Assembly: GCA_029210875.1 (NCBI GenBank) | Contig: JARGFJ010000003.1 | Coordinates: 1 to 64,000, forward strand | Reading direction: 5' to 3' | Source of the DNA: Gammaproteobacteria bacterium | GTDB lineage: Bacteria > Pseudomonadota > Gammaproteobacteria > Nitrosococcales > Methylophagaceae | Length of the DNA: 64,000 bases | Notes under the pieces: model-generated | The model's input: only the letters and a program-made list of their open reading frames with translations | Database searches by the model: none | What the model was told of the DNA's origin: nothing | Program-made: the position numbers and the translations under genes | Shown: positions 17,314 to 27,482 of the stretch, one piece after another | Position numbering within the stretch: the stretch's first letter is position 1 | Layout of the letters: each line of letters opens with the position of its first letter

Positions 17314-19159
17314 CACTAACAACCCCGAAATAGTGCTTGATCATTTTGCGCGCAATGGGTGCCGCTGTTTTACTGCCGCCGCCACCATGTTCTGCAACGA
17401 CGACGACGACAAATTCAGGATCATCAGCAGGTGCAAAAGCGATAAATAATGCATGATCATGTAATTTTTTGGCTAAGGTGTCAGCATCATATTTTTCATC
17501 TTGTTTAATGCCAAATACTTGAGCTGTTCCGGTTTTACCTGCAATTTTGAATGGCATATCTTTCGCTACAGGTCGCGCCGTTCCTCTCTTACCATGAACT
17601 ACTTCTACCATTGAGTCTATGACCGCTTCCCAGTTTCGACTACGTTCTATCGGCAGTGGTTCTGCAATGATTGCAGGTATTAACTCTAGCTCACTTTCCA
17701 CACTACTGCGTGTCGCTCTGGCAACCCTGGGCGTGATATTAATCCCTCGCATAGCCAATATTGCAGTGGCATGCGCTAACTGGATCGGTGTGGTTTGATT
17801 AAAGCCCTGACCAATGCCAGAAATCAATGTTTCTCCCGGATACCAGACCTGTCTGCGATTTTGCTGTTTCCACTCTTTTGATGGTGACAAACCTGCGCTT
17901 TCACTAGGAATATCAATACCCGATCGATGTCCAAAGTTAAATAAATCTAAAAAGCTATGAATGCGATCAATGCCTAAGGTATGAGCAAGATCATAAAAAT
18001 ACACATCACAGGACTGTGAAATTGCATCGTTCAAATCAACATGGCCATGACCATGTGATTTCCAGCAACGATAACGATGATCCTGTCCCGGCAAGGTATA
18101 CCAACCTGGACAAAATGATTTTGATTGTTCTGAAATAACGCCCATTTCCAGACCAGCCAAGGCAATAAATGGTTTTAAGGTTGAGCCAGGTGGATAATGA
18201 CCGCGTAATGCGCGATCAAATAAAGGTCTGTCTGGCGAATCACGTAACGCCGCATATTGTTTTGAACTGATACCAGATACAAATAAATTGGGATCAAATT
18301 CGGGTTTGCTGACCATCGCTAATATCGCGCCTGTTTTCGGGTCAAGTGCAATCACAGAACCGTTAAACTCACCTAAAGCATCAAAAGCGACACGTTGTAA
18401 ATTAGTATCTAAGTGCAAGAATAAATCACTACCTGAAACAGGCGCAGATCGAAATAGTTCTCTGACCACCCTACCTTGCACATTGGTTTCTACACGTTGA
18501 TAACCAACAGCCCCATGGAGCAGTTCTTCATAATATTTCTCAATACCAGTCTTACCAATTTGTAAGGTACCTTTATAATCCTGTTCATCAATGTATTGTT
18601 GTTCGCGCTCGTTAATACGACCAACATAACCTACGGTATGAGCAAATAACGCGCCTTGTGGATAGTGTCGAATTAGTCGACCAACGACATCAACACCAGT
18701 AAAGCGATGGCGATTGACTGAAAACATCGCCACTTCTTGTTGTGTTAAGCGCTCACGAACAATCACTTGTCTAAAACGACGCTGGTGTTTAATGCGCAAC
18801 TTAAGATCGTCAATTTCCTCATCCGACATCGCAAACATATCAGCCAGCTCGTTCAATGTTAGGTCAATATCTGGCACGTTTTCAGGAACAAGTTCTAAAC
18901 TGAAGGTCGGAATATTTTCTGCTAACACGATGCCATTACGATCATAAATCAGCCCACGTTGCGGTGGTAAAGGCTCAATGTCTACACGATTTCTATTTGA
19001 TAATGAATCAAAATATTCATGTTCAAAAACCTGAAGAAAAACCAATCGAATCATTATTATAATGAATAACAGACCTGTAAAAATTACAGAAAAAATAAGC
19101 CGATCATTGACTAATCGGCCTTCACGAAAGTGGTCTTTCAGGGCAAAGCGATTTGACAT
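17306..19159 (-). CDS. mrdA: Penicillin-binding protein 2 (elongasome transpeptidase)
   Basis: 617 aa. One N-terminal membrane anchor (about 20-42), a dimerisation/pedestal domain (about 60-220), then the transpeptidase with STLK (S326, K329), SCD (383-385, the SxN-type motif) and KTGTAQ (542-547). It cross-links peptidoglycan during cell elongation. It starts seven bases after the mreD stop with a weak ribosome-binding site, suggesting coupling to mreD. The direct attachment to mreBCD places all core elongasome genes together. Confidence 0.97.
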   Translation of the reverse strand: MSNRFALKDHFREGRLVNDRLIFSVIFTGLLFIIIMIRLVFLQVFEHEYFDSLSNRNRVDIEPLPPQRGLIYDRNGIVLAENIPTFSLELVPENVPDIDLTLNELADMFAMSDEEIDDLKLRIKHQRRFRQVIVRERLTQQEVAMFSVNRHRFTGVDVVGRLIRHYPQGALFAHTVGYVGRINEREQQYIDEQDYKGTLQIGKTGIEKYYEELLHGAVGYQRVETNVQGRVVRELFRSAPVSGSDLFLHLDTNLQRVAFDALGEFNGSVIALDPKTGAILAMVSKPEFDPNLFVSGISSKQYAALRDSPDRPLFDRALRGHYPPGSTLKPFIALAGLEMGVISEQSKSFCPGWYTLPGQDHRYRCWKSHGHGHVDLNDAISQSCDVYFYDLAHTLGIDRIHSFLDLFNFGHRSGIDIPSESAGLSPSKEWKQQNRRQVWYPGETLISGIGQGFNQTTPIQLAHATAILAMRGINITPRVARATRSSVESELELIPAIIAEPLPIERSRNWEAVIDSMVEVVHGKRGTARPVAKDMPFKIAGKTGTAQVFGIKQDEKYDADTLAKKLHDHALFIAFAPADDPEFVVVVVAEHGGGGSKTAAPIARKMIKHYFGVVSDD

Positions 19160-19166
19160 AGCTTAA

Positions 19167-19646
19167 TCAGTTAACATGGAAGTTTCGTCTAACACTACGA
19201 AGCAGCGCATACATTACAGGCCAAAGCACTGTACTCATTACAGCTGGCAACCATAATGTGAAATCAAAGGTACGTGATGAAACCAACATTGAAATAACGT
19301 TAACCAAAAATACCAATGCCATGATACTTAATGCCTGTTGCCATAGCGGGTATTGCCGTAATTGCAAATGAAAGCGTAAGACAAAATAGACAACCAGCGC
19401 ATAGGAAAAAGCCAAAATCCCTAATTGACCTCCCAAGGTTACATCCATAATCAACCCTGTGCACCAGGCAAAACCGACACCTACGCGCTTGGGTAAGGCC
19501 ATCGCCCAATAAATCAGGGTCATGACCACCCATTCTGGTCTAATAAAACGGATATTTTCAGGCAGAGGAACTAGCATCAAAATCATCGCGATAATGATCG
19601 AAATAACAATAAATATGTAGCCGTGTTGTTGTTTGTTATTGACCAT
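19167..19646 (-). CDS. mreD: Rod shape-determining protein MreD
   Basis: 159 aa from the ATG at 19646 (MVNNKQQHGYIFIV), which overlaps the end of mreC by 11 bases and has AGGAG upstream. An earlier in-frame start at 19721 lies within mreC and is not used. Five or so membrane segments; RPEWVVMTLIYWAMALPKRVGVGFAWCTGLIMD is the MreD family block. It is an inner-membrane component of the elongasome that modulates MreC activation of PBP2-RodA. Confidence 0.93.
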   Translation of the reverse strand: MVNNKQQHGYIFIVISIIIAMILMLVPLPENIRFIRPEWVVMTLIYWAMALPKRVGVGFAWCTGLIMDVTLGGQLGILAFSYALVVYFVLRFHLQLRQYPLWQQALSIMALVFLVNVISMLVSSRTFDFTLWLPAVMSTVLWPVMYALLRSVRRNFHVN

Positions 19647-20559
19647 CTTCAATTGGCTCCTGTTTCGCCACATCACCAGATGGTAGATCCTTTGCTGTTT
19701 CACCCTCCAACGGCTCACCATTTGTTGAAACAGTTAAATTTTGAGTGGGTAATACCAATAATACTTCACGACTTGTTTCTACTTTTGCTGCTGGTGTTAC
19801 CTGAATATCTGCAAATGCTTGCCCTTCCGGATAATTAATTGCTCTTACCGTTCCCACTGGGTAGCCATTGGGGAAACGCCCACCAAAACCAGATGTTACA
19901 ATTAAATCACCAACACGAACATCTGCACTATAGGGTAAATGTTCAAGTTGCAAAGGCTTGCCAAGTCCCCTGCCTGTTGCAATAGCACGTAGACCGTTTC
20001 GATTTATTTGCACAGGTATAGCATGGTTGGGATCTGTCAGTAAGATAGCACGACTGGAAAACGGACCCACTTCAATTACTTGCCCCATTACGCCTGTTGC
20101 ATCCAGGATCGCTTGCCCAGAAAAAACACCGTATTGTTTGCCTTTATCAATAACGACTTGTTGTGAAAAAGGGTCCATGTCAATCGTCAGCAATTCGGCA
20201 ACCAAAACACGTTCATTTAAGCGAAATGATGATCCTAATAGCTCTCTAAGACGCATATTTTCACGCTCTAACGCTTGCAGTTTTTGAAGACGGGCACTAT
20301 TGAGCAAATTGGTCGCTTCTAACACAGCAATTTTTTGTTTTAAGTCGTTACGATCTTGAAACAAAGTCTGAGCCCACTCTTTGATGCTGGTTGGCACCGT
20401 AGCAATCGTTTGAAAGGGATAAACAAGTGTGCTTAAAACAGCTCTCACCGGCACAAAATAATTAAGTCGTGTATCAGCAAAATACAATAACAACGACGCT
20501 ACTAACGCCAGCAGTAACCGGGCATTAAGTGATGGGATATGGGTAAATAGTGGTTTAAT
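19636..20559 (-). CDS. mreC: Rod shape-determining protein MreC, likely non-ATG (ATT) start
   Basis: 307 aa if initiated at the ATT at 20557-20559. Family MreC proteins begin with a short basic segment and a membrane anchor; here the in-frame residues KPLFTHIPSLNARLLLALVASLLLYFADTRLN fit that exactly. An in-frame TAA lies two codons upstream (20563-20565), and no ATG, GTG or TTG occurs before the membrane anchor; the first TTG-type codons (about 20493) would remove most of it. A GGA lies nine bases upstream of the ATT. The remainder shows a coiled coil (about 65-110) and the MreC beta domain. It is the periplasmic scaffold that activates PBP2. A CTG start or a base error are alternatives. Confidence 0.85.
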   Translation of the reverse strand: MKPLFTHIPSLNARLLLALVASLLLYFADTRLNYFVPVRAVLSTLVYPFQTIATVPTSIKEWAQTLFQDRNDLKQKIAVLEATNLLNSARLQKLQALERENMRLRELLGSSFRLNERVLVAELLTIDMDPFSQQVVIDKGKQYGVFSGQAILDATGVMGQVIEVGPFSSRAILLTDPNHAIPVQINRNGLRAIATGRGLGKPLQLEHLPYSADVRVGDLIVTSGFGGRFPNGYPVGTVRAINYPEGQAFADIQVTPAAKVETSREVLLVLPTQNLTVSTNGEPLEGETAKDLPSGDVAKQEPIEDGQ

Positions 20560-20571
20560 AGTTTACGTTCC

Positions 20572-20612
20572 AAAAACTAAAAAACCTTTGTCGATACCAA
20601 TACCGACAAAGG
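20572..20612 (-). terminator. Intrinsic terminator/attenuator between mreB and mreC
   Basis: Perfect 9-base arms CCTTTGTCG (20585-20593) and CGACAAAGG (20604-20612) with a 10-base loop. On the minus strand the stem is followed directly by TTTTTTAGTTTTT. It lies 22 bases after the mreB stop and before mreC, so it should end or reduce transcription leaving mreB, giving more mreB than mreCD mRNA. Confidence 0.75.
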
Positions 20613-20634
20613 TCGAAATGTCATTAGCAAAACA

Positions 20635-21714
<1,080 letters not shown>

Positions 21715-21802
21715 TTACTTTATCAATGCTGTGGGCTGTTGAGCAAGCGACGAATGATTTAAACTGCATACTTTATTGATAATAACCACCCTTGGAAGCG
21801 TA

Positions 21803-22090
21803 ATGAGTTTAGATAAAAGCGATGTAGAAAAAATAGCGCATTTAGCCCGTTTAGCGATTAATGAAAATGATATTCCTGACTATGTGCGGGATTTGACTAA
21901 TATCTTTGAACTAGTTGAACAGCTTAGTACAGCTGATACATCAGATATTTTACCAATGGCACATCCACTTGATGCTAACCAGCGTCTACGTGCAGACGAA
22001 GTAACAGAAACAAATCAACGTGATTTGTTCCAGTCTATTGCACCTAAAACTGAAGCCGGCGTTTACCTCGTCCCTCAAGTCATTGAATAA
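21803..22090 (+). CDS. gatC: Asp/Glu-tRNA amidotransferase subunit C
   Basis: 95 aa from the ATG at 21803 with GGAAG upstream; an ATA/ATG extension to 21776 is not needed. The sequence [19 protein letters not shown], the [17 protein letters not shown] block and VPQVIE are GatC hallmarks. GatC wraps around GatA and stabilises the GatCAB complex that converts Glu-tRNA(Gln) and/or Asp-tRNA(Asn) to the amide form. gatA follows after 11 bases. Confidence 0.95.
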   Translation: MSLDKSDVEKIAHLARLAINENDIPDYVRDLTNIFELVEQLSTADTSDILPMAHPLDANQRLRADEVTETNQRDLFQSIAPKTEAGVYLVPQVIE

Positions 22091-22101
22091 CAGGCACACT
22101 C

Positions 22102-23556
22102 ATGCATAATAAATCTCTTTCTGAACTTTCAACCTCATTACACAATGGTGAATTTAGCAGTGTTGAGTTAACCCAACACTATCTGGATCGTATTGCTGCG
22201 CATAATAGCTCACTTAATGCTTTTATTACTGTCACTGCTGACAGCGCACTTGAACAGGCACGCCTTGCTGACGTACGTTTACAACAAAAAACAGCAGGAA
22301 CACTTACAGGTATTGCGCTCGCCCACAAAGATATCTTTTGTACGCAAGGCATTCGTACCAGTTGTGCATCCAAAATGTTGGATAATTTTATTGCACCTTA
22401 CAATGCGACTGTTGTTGAAAAATTAAATGCTGCAGGCATGGTGACATTGGGCAAAACCAATATGGATGAATTTGCCATGGGCTCATCTAATGAAACCAGT
22501 TTTTATGGCGTTGTTAAAAACCCATGGGATACGGATCGCGTTCCTGGTGGTTCATCGGGTGGTTCAGCAGCGGCAATGGCAGCACGTTTAGCACCGATTG
22601 CAACAGGTACAGATACGGGTGGTTCAATACGTCAGCCAGCTTCTTTATGTAACTTAACCGGTTTAAAGCCTACTTATGGTCGTATCTCTCGTTATGGCAT
22701 GATTGCGTTTGCATCCAGCCTTGATCAAGCAGGACCTATGGCAAATAGTGCTGAAGATGCCGCTTTATTATTAAATGAAATGGCCGGTTTTGATCCGCGC
22801 GATTCAACCAGTGTTGAACGTGATGTGCCTGATTACACGGCATCGTTAACTGCTTCTCTTCAAGGCTTGAGAATAGGTTTACCTAAAGAATTTTTTGGTG
22901 AAGGTCTTGATCCTGATGTTGCCACGACTATTGAAGCTGCCATTAAGACTTATGAGTCATTGGGTGCAACGGTCAAAGAAATCAGCCTGCCCAATTCACA
23001 TCTATCAGTGCCAACATATTATGTCGTTGCTCCGGCTGAATGTTCATCAAATCTATCTCGGATGGACGGTGTTCGCTTCGGTCATCGTTGTGATGATCCA
23101 AAAGATTTGCTTGATCTTTACCAACGTTCTCGTGGTGAAGGTTTTGGTGAAGAAGTTAAACGCCGCATCATGATAGGTACCTATGCCCTATCTGCCGGTT
23201 ATTACGATGCGTATTATTTGAAAGCACAACAATGTCGTCGCCTGATTAGTGATGATTTTAAACAAGCATTTAACGATGTTGATGTCATCATGGGACCAAC
23301 AGCACCAACAACTGCCTTCAACTTGGGCGAAAAAAATGATGATCCGGTCGCGATGTATTTAGCCGACATTTATACCATCAGCACTAACTTGGCAGGATTA
23401 CCAGGCATGTCTATTCCTGCTGGTTTTGTGAATGGCTTACCCGTAGGTTTACAAATTATTGGTAACTATTTCGATGAAGCGCGTTTATTAAATGTGGCAC
23501 ACCGTTACCAACAAGCAACCGACTGGCATCAACAAACACCTGCCGATTTTAAATAA
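22102..23556 (+). CDS. gatA: Asp/Glu-tRNA amidotransferase subunit A
   Basis: 484 aa amidase-signature enzyme. The catalytic triad is K76 (LAHKDIF), S151 ([11 protein letters not shown]) and S175 ([11 protein letters not shown]), offset by three from Staphylococcus GatA K79/S154/S178. It releases ammonia from glutamine for transamidation by GatB. The gene is usually followed by gatB, but here the next gene (23630) encodes a thiamine-diphosphate enzyme, so gatB must be elsewhere for the complex to work. Confidence 0.96.
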   Translation: MHNKSLSELSTSLHNGEFSSVELTQHYLDRIAAHNSSLNAFITVTADSALEQARLADVRLQQKTAGTLTGIALAHKDIFCTQGIRTSCASKMLDNFIAPYNATVVEKLNAAGMVTLGKTNMDEFAMGSSNETSFYGVVKNPWDTDRVPGGSSGGSAAAMAARLAPIATGTDTGGSIRQPASLCNLTGLKPTYGRISRYGMIAFASSLDQAGPMANSAEDAALLLNEMAGFDPRDSTSVERDVPDYTASLTASLQGLRIGLPKEFFGEGLDPDVATTIEAAIKTYESLGATVKEISLPNSHLSVPTYYVVAPAECSSNLSRMDGVRFGHRCDDPKDLLDLYQRSRGEGFGEEVKRRIMIGTYALSAGYYDAYYLKAQQCRRLISDDFKQAFNDVDVIMGPTAPTTAFNLGEKNDDPVAMYLADIYTISTNLAGLPGMSIPAGFVNGLPVGLQIIGNYFDEARLLNVAHRYQQATDWHQQTPADFK

Positions 23557-23571
23557 TTGAGCATAGACACT

Positions 23572-23597
23572 GCGATAGCCTATGTTTGGGCTATCGC
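23572..23597. terminator. Hairpin after gatA
   Basis: Arms GCGATAGCC (23572-23580) and GGCTATCGC (23589-23597) with an 8-base loop, 15 bases after the gatA stop. An outer ATTGAG/CTCAAT pair adds possible pairing. There is no strong T-run on the plus strand, so it may be a weak terminator or an mRNA 3'-end stabiliser separating gatCA from the next gene. Confidence 0.45.
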
Positions 23598-23629
23598 TCA
23601 ATTCTGCCAGTTTAAATTGAGGAATTGAA

Positions 23630-25261
23630 ATGAAGGCATCAGAACTCTTTATCCGCAGTCTCGAAAATGAAGGCGTAGAGTATATTTTTGGTATTCCCGG
23701 CGAAGAAAATCTGGATGTTATGGATGCCTTGCTTGATTCCAAAATCCAATTTATCACGACCCGTCATGAACAAGGTGCTGCCTTTATGGCGGATGTTTAT
23801 GGACGTGTCACCGGTCGTGCAGGCGTTTGTTTGGCGACATTAGGTCCGGGTGCAACTAACCTGATTACAGGTGTTGCCGATGCCAATATGGATCATGCAC
23901 CTTTAGTTGCAATTGCAGGTCAGGCAGCAACAAATCGTTTACATAAAGAATCACATCAAGTACTTGATCTTGAAGCGATGTTTTTGCCAATCACTAAATA
24001 CGCTACTCGTATATTAGAACCGGCTGTTATTCCTGAAATTGTGCGTAAAGCTTTTAAAGTAGCGCAAACTGAAAAAACCGGTGCCTGCTTTATCGAATTT
24101 CCTGAAAATATCGCTGAGATGGACTGTGATGATCTGCCACTTCGTGTTAAACACGCATCACCACCAGAACCAGCCATTGAACAGATTGAACGAGCTGCAC
24201 AACTGATTTCAGAAGCTGAAAATCCTATTATCCTTGCCGGTAATGGCGTTATTAGGGCTCACGCTTGTGCTGCCTTAGCTGATTTTGCATTGAAATTAGG
24301 CATTCCCGTGGCCAACACATTTATGGCAAAAGGAGTAATCCCATTTAACCATCCCATGGCCTTAGGCAGTGTTGGTCTGCAATCGGGTGATTATGTCAAT
24401 TGTGGTTTTGCTAATGCCGATGTGATTATCTGCATTGGTTATGACATGGTTGAATATCATCCTTATTTATGGCATCGATCTCGTGATCGTAAACTGATTC
24501 ATATTGATACCAGCCATGCCGAGGTTGATGCATTTTATAGTGTCTTAGTCGGCGTCGTTGGCAATATCAACCATAGTTTAAATCGTATTGCAGCCTTAAC
24601 AACACCGCATAAAGATAAAACTATGCGCACATTACGTGACAGCCTGGTTCAAGATATGAACCAACACCGTAATGATCTTGAATTTCCGGTCAAACCCCAA
24701 AAGATCATATGGGATTTGCGTACTGCAATGGACTTAAAGGATATTGTCATTTGTGATGTTGGTGCTCATAAAATGTGGATGTCCCGTATGTTTCGCTGTG
24801 AATATCCCAATACCTGCATTATTTCAAACGGTTTTGCCAGCATGGGTATTGCTGTACCGGGAGCAATTGCAGCAAAATTAGCCTACCCTGAACGTAAAGT
24901 GGTCGCTGTCACGGGTGATGCGGGTTTCTTGATGAATTCACAAGAAATCGAAACCGCGATGCGACTTAATATTGCGATCGTGATTTTGATTTGGAATGAT
25001 GCCAGTTATGGGCTGATTGAATGGAAACAACAAAATCAATTTGGTCGTACCAGTAATGTAAAATTTACCAATCCAGATTTTGTTCAATATGCACAGTCGT
25101 TTGGGGCAGAGGGTATAAGGATAGAATCAACCGAACAATTGATGCCAACCCTGAAAAAAGCATTACAGAGTGAAACTGTTACCATTATAGATTGTCCAGT
25201 TGATTATCGCGAAAATTTAAAATTAACCGAAGCCCTAGGGCAACTCACCTTGCCCAACTAA
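23630..25261 (+). CDS. Acetolactate synthase-like thiamine diphosphate enzyme
   Basis: 543 aa with the three-domain ThDP layout. The N-terminal pyrimidine-binding domain carries the catalytic glutamate in TTRHEQGAAFMAD. A central Rossmann-like domain (about 190-325) follows. The C-terminal domain holds the ThDP/Mg motif GDAGFLMNSQEIETAMRLNIAIVILIWND. It resembles catabolic AlsS-like large subunits, making 2-acetolactate from pyruvate, but there is no regulatory-subunit gene, no acetolactate decarboxylase and no ilv gene nearby. The substrate could be another 2-keto acid. Upstream GAGGAATTGAA gives a good ribosome-binding site. Confidence 0.8.
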   Translation: MKASELFIRSLENEGVEYIFGIPGEENLDVMDALLDSKIQFITTRHEQGAAFMADVYGRVTGRAGVCLATLGPGATNLITGVADANMDHAPLVAIAGQAATNRLHKESHQVLDLEAMFLPITKYATRILEPAVIPEIVRKAFKVAQTEKTGACFIEFPENIAEMDCDDLPLRVKHASPPEPAIEQIERAAQLISEAENPIILAGNGVIRAHACAALADFALKLGIPVANTFMAKGVIPFNHPMALGSVGLQSGDYVNCGFANADVIICIGYDMVEYHPYLWHRSRDRKLIHIDTSHAEVDAFYSVLVGVVGNINHSLNRIAALTTPHKDKTMRTLRDSLVQDMNQHRNDLEFPVKPQKIIWDLRTAMDLKDIVICDVGAHKMWMSRMFRCEYPNTCIISNGFASMGIAVPGAIAAKLAYPERKVVAVTGDAGFLMNSQEIETAMRLNIAIVILIWNDASYGLIEWKQQNQFGRTSNVKFTNPDFVQYAQSFGAEGIRIESTEQLMPTLKKALQSETVTIIDCPVDYRENLKLTEALGQLTLPN

Positions 25262-25274
25262 TTTAGAGAAACTA

Positions 25275-25775
25275 ATGAAAACATATCAACAGCGCCTTAT
25301 TTTAGTTGCCATTGTATTGACAGCTTTGTTTGCCGTCTTTTGGCTTACAGCCAATAAGCAGTCTGTGTCAGCTGAACTATCATTTACAGATATTGATAAT
25401 CAAACTCACATTTTATCCGACTATCGAGGCCAACCGGTATTAGTTATATTTTGGGCAACAGATTGCCCTGGTTGCATTCAGGAAATGCCAGCGTTAATAC
25501 AATTACACCAGGCTTATGCAGATAAAGGTTTGATCATGATTGGCGTTGCAATGGCACATGATACGCCTGAGCAAATTCAGGCCATGCGCACAGCACGTAA
25601 TCTGCCCTACACTATTACTTGGGATAATAAAGGCGAAATCGCAACAGCGTTTAACAATGTTCGAGTTACTCCAACCCATTTTCTAATTGCGCCAGATGGT
25701 GAAATTATCATGCGCAAAATAGGCGCACTTAATATGGAACGTCTGACACAAGATCTACAGTCAATGGGGATCTAG
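25275..25775 (+). CDS. TlpA-like thioredoxin-fold protein, membrane-anchored
   Basis: 166 aa. An N-terminal membrane anchor or uncleaved signal (about 8-25) precedes a TlpA/ResA-type thioredoxin fold with the CxxC motif ATDCPGC (C64, C67) and the cis-proline region RVTPTHFLIAPDGEI. It is probably a periplasm-facing thiol reductase, for example serving cytochrome c maturation or extracytoplasmic repair; no client gene is adjacent. It follows the acetolactate-synthase-like gene by 13 bases and may share its transcript. Functional assignment is to family level only. Confidence 0.85.
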   Translation: MKTYQQRLILVAIVLTALFAVFWLTANKQSVSAELSFTDIDNQTHILSDYRGQPVLVIFWATDCPGCIQEMPALIQLHQAYADKGLIMIGVAMAHDTPEQIQAMRTARNLPYTITWDNKGEIATAFNNVRVTPTHFLIAPDGEIIMRKIGALNMERLTQDLQSMGI

Positions 25776-25902
25776 TCAGATTATTTGTAAATCAACTACA
25801 CATTAAGCCACCTCTATGGTATAAAGTTCGGCTTTGTAGCTTTAATTGGGGCGCGCATTCGCACCCTGTGTAATAAAATGTTCATCAGGAGCAGGTTCTA
25901 AA

Positions 25903-26139
25903 ATGGCCAGAGTATGTCAGGTAACGGGTAAACGCCCTATGAGCGGTAACAATGTTTCTCACGCCCATAACAAAACAAAACGTCGCTTTCTTCCTAACCT
26001 TCACCCACATCGTTTTTGGGTTGAATCTGAAAATCGTTGGGTAAAATTGCGTGTGAGTAATCACGGTCTTCGTATTATCGATAAACGTGGGATTGATGCT
26101 GTATTAACTGACATCCGTGCCCGCGGCGAAAAAGTTTAG
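25903..26139 (+). CDS. rpmB: 50S ribosomal protein L28
   Basis: 78 aa from the ATG at 25903, preceded by an AGGAGCAGG ribosome-binding region. [29 protein letters not shown] is the L28 signature and the C-terminus is [16 protein letters not shown]. Upstream in-frame codons from 25846 are leader, not coding. It is followed after 11 bases by rpmG, the standard rpmB-rpmG pair. Confidence 0.98.
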   Translation: MARVCQVTGKRPMSGNNVSHAHNKTKRRFLPNLHPHRFWVESENRWVKLRVSNHGLRIIDKRGIDAVLTDIRARGEKV

Positions 26140-26150
26140 GAGAATAGATC

Positions 26151-26306
26151 ATGCGCGATAAAATTAAATTAGTATCATCTGCAGGTACAGGTCACTACTA
26201 CACTACAGATAAAAACAAACGTACTATGCCTGAAAAATTGGAAATGAAAAAATTCGATCCAGTTGTTCGTCAACACGTTATGTATAAAGAAGCTAAGATT
26301 AAATAA
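26151..26306 (+). CDS. rpmG: 50S ribosomal protein L33
   Basis: 51 aa, [51 protein letters not shown] in blocks: [31 protein letters not shown] and [19 protein letters not shown]. This is a typical L33 without the zinc cysteines, so a C-minus form. An AGGAGAA lies upstream. It is second in the rpmB-rpmG operon and is followed by a strong terminator. Confidence 0.98.
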   Translation: MRDKIKLVSSAGTGHYYTTDKNKRTMPEKLEMKKFDPVVRQHVMYKEAKIK

Positions 26307-26324
26307 TCTGGTTTTAAATATAGT

Positions 26325-26354
26325 AAAAAAACCCGCTATTGCGGGTTTTTTTTT
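26325..26354 (+). terminator. Rho-independent terminator of rpmB-rpmG
   Basis: Stem ACCCGC (26331-26336) / GCGGGT (26341-26346) with a TATT loop, flanked by AAAAAA and followed by eight Ts. The A-run before and T-run after extend the pairing and make it potentially bidirectional. Confidence 0.9.
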
Positions 26355-26427
26355 GCCTAAATACCACGCCACTTTATGTTATATTCGCTTTTTTAATTAC
26401 AACAAACAATTTATTCAAACGGAACTA

Positions 26428-26535
26428 ATGATCATTTCGCCACCCAACCTATTTTTAATTTCTCTGCACCTTATTTTCGGTGGATATATAGCAGAGCACA
26501 ATCTGAAACAACCAACATTTCGTGGGATAATATGA
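26428..26535 (+). CDS. Possible 35-aa small ORF upstream of the ABC operon
   Basis: An ATG at 26428 opens 35 codons: MIISPPNLFLISLHLIFGG followed by YIAEHNLKQPTFRGII. A GGA lies five bases upstream. Its stop overlaps the ATPase start codon (ATGA), the same junction type used between the later genes of this operon, so it could be a hydrophobic leader peptide or small membrane protein that couples translation. No family is recognised; chance is a real alternative. Confidence 0.3.
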   Translation: MIISPPNLFLISLHLIFGGYIAEHNLKQPTFRGII

Positions 26536-27482
26536 CAACGACAACCTTGCTTAAAGCGGATGGCATATCTCGCTACTATGGTTCACATCGTGCTGTCGAT
26601 AATGTCAGTTTTGAAATAAATAAAGGCGAAGTACTCGGCTTTCTAGGGCCTAATGGCGCTGGCAAGAGTACCACTATGAAAATACTTAGTGGCAACCTTT
26701 CACCTAATACCGGTGAAATTACTATTAATGGCTATGATTTACTGTCTCAACCCAAACAAGCAAAAGCGCATATTGGCTACTTGCCAGAGCAACCTCCTCT
26801 TTATAAAGAGTTAACGGTAATAGAATTCTTACGATTTTGTGCCCAAATCAATAACATTAGTCCATCAAAAAGATCTCAAGCTGTAAACACAGTGATTGAG
26901 CGTTGTGGTTTAACAGATGTCAGTAATCGCTTAATAGCTAATCTGTCGAAAGGTTATCAGCAACGTGTAGGCATTGCCCAAGCTATTATTCATACACCTG
27001 CTGTTGTCATCCTTGATGAACCTACTTCTGGCCTGGATCCAATTCAAATTAGGGAAATTCGACAGCTAATCAGAGATATAGCAACTGAGCACAGTGTGAT
27101 TTTATCCACACATATCTTGCCTGAAGTTCAAATGTTGTGTGATCGTGTCCAAATCATTAATCAGGGACAACTTATTTTCACTGATACTATTGCAACACTC
27201 AGTCAATATATGCAGGCTTCAAATCTATTAGTCACACTGGTTAATCCACCCAGCATTACTACATTACAAGAATTGGAAGGTGTGATTACTGCCGAACAAG
27301 TAAGTTCAAATCGTTTTAGACTACATTATCATCCCGAACACAATCCAACCGAAACCTTGCTTAATAAAGCCGTTTCATTGCAGTGGAAATTAACTGAATT
27401 GAGTCCAGAACATCATTCATTAGAAGATGTCTTTATGAATATAATTCAACATGAATCATCTGCCAAACCAGAGAGTATGTAA
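26532..27482 (+). CDS. ABC transporter ATP-binding protein (GldA-like)
   Basis: 316 aa. Walker A GPNGAGKST, Q-loop GYLPEQPPLY, signature LSKGYQQRVGIAQA, Walker B VVILDEPTSGLDP and the switch histidine in ILSTHILPE are all intact. A C-terminal extension (about 225-316) follows the nucleotide-binding domain. It belongs to the ABC-2 exporter ATPase group that includes GldA and NatA types. The operon continues with a permease and GldG-like and DUF4340 proteins. The exported or mobilised substrate is unknown. Confidence 0.9.
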   Translation: MTTTTLLKADGISRYYGSHRAVDNVSFEINKGEVLGFLGPNGAGKSTTMKILSGNLSPNTGEITINGYDLLSQPKQAKAHIGYLPEQPPLYKELTVIEFLRFCAQINNISPSKRSQAVNTVIERCGLTDVSNRLIANLSKGYQQRVGIAQAIIHTPAVVILDEPTSGLDPIQIREIRQLIRDIATEHSVILSTHILPEVQMLCDRVQIINQGQLIFTDTIATLSQYMQASNLLVTLVNPPSITTLQELEGVITAEQVSSNRFRLHYHPEHNPTETLLNKAVSLQWKLTELSPEHHSLEDVFMNIIQHESSAKPESM

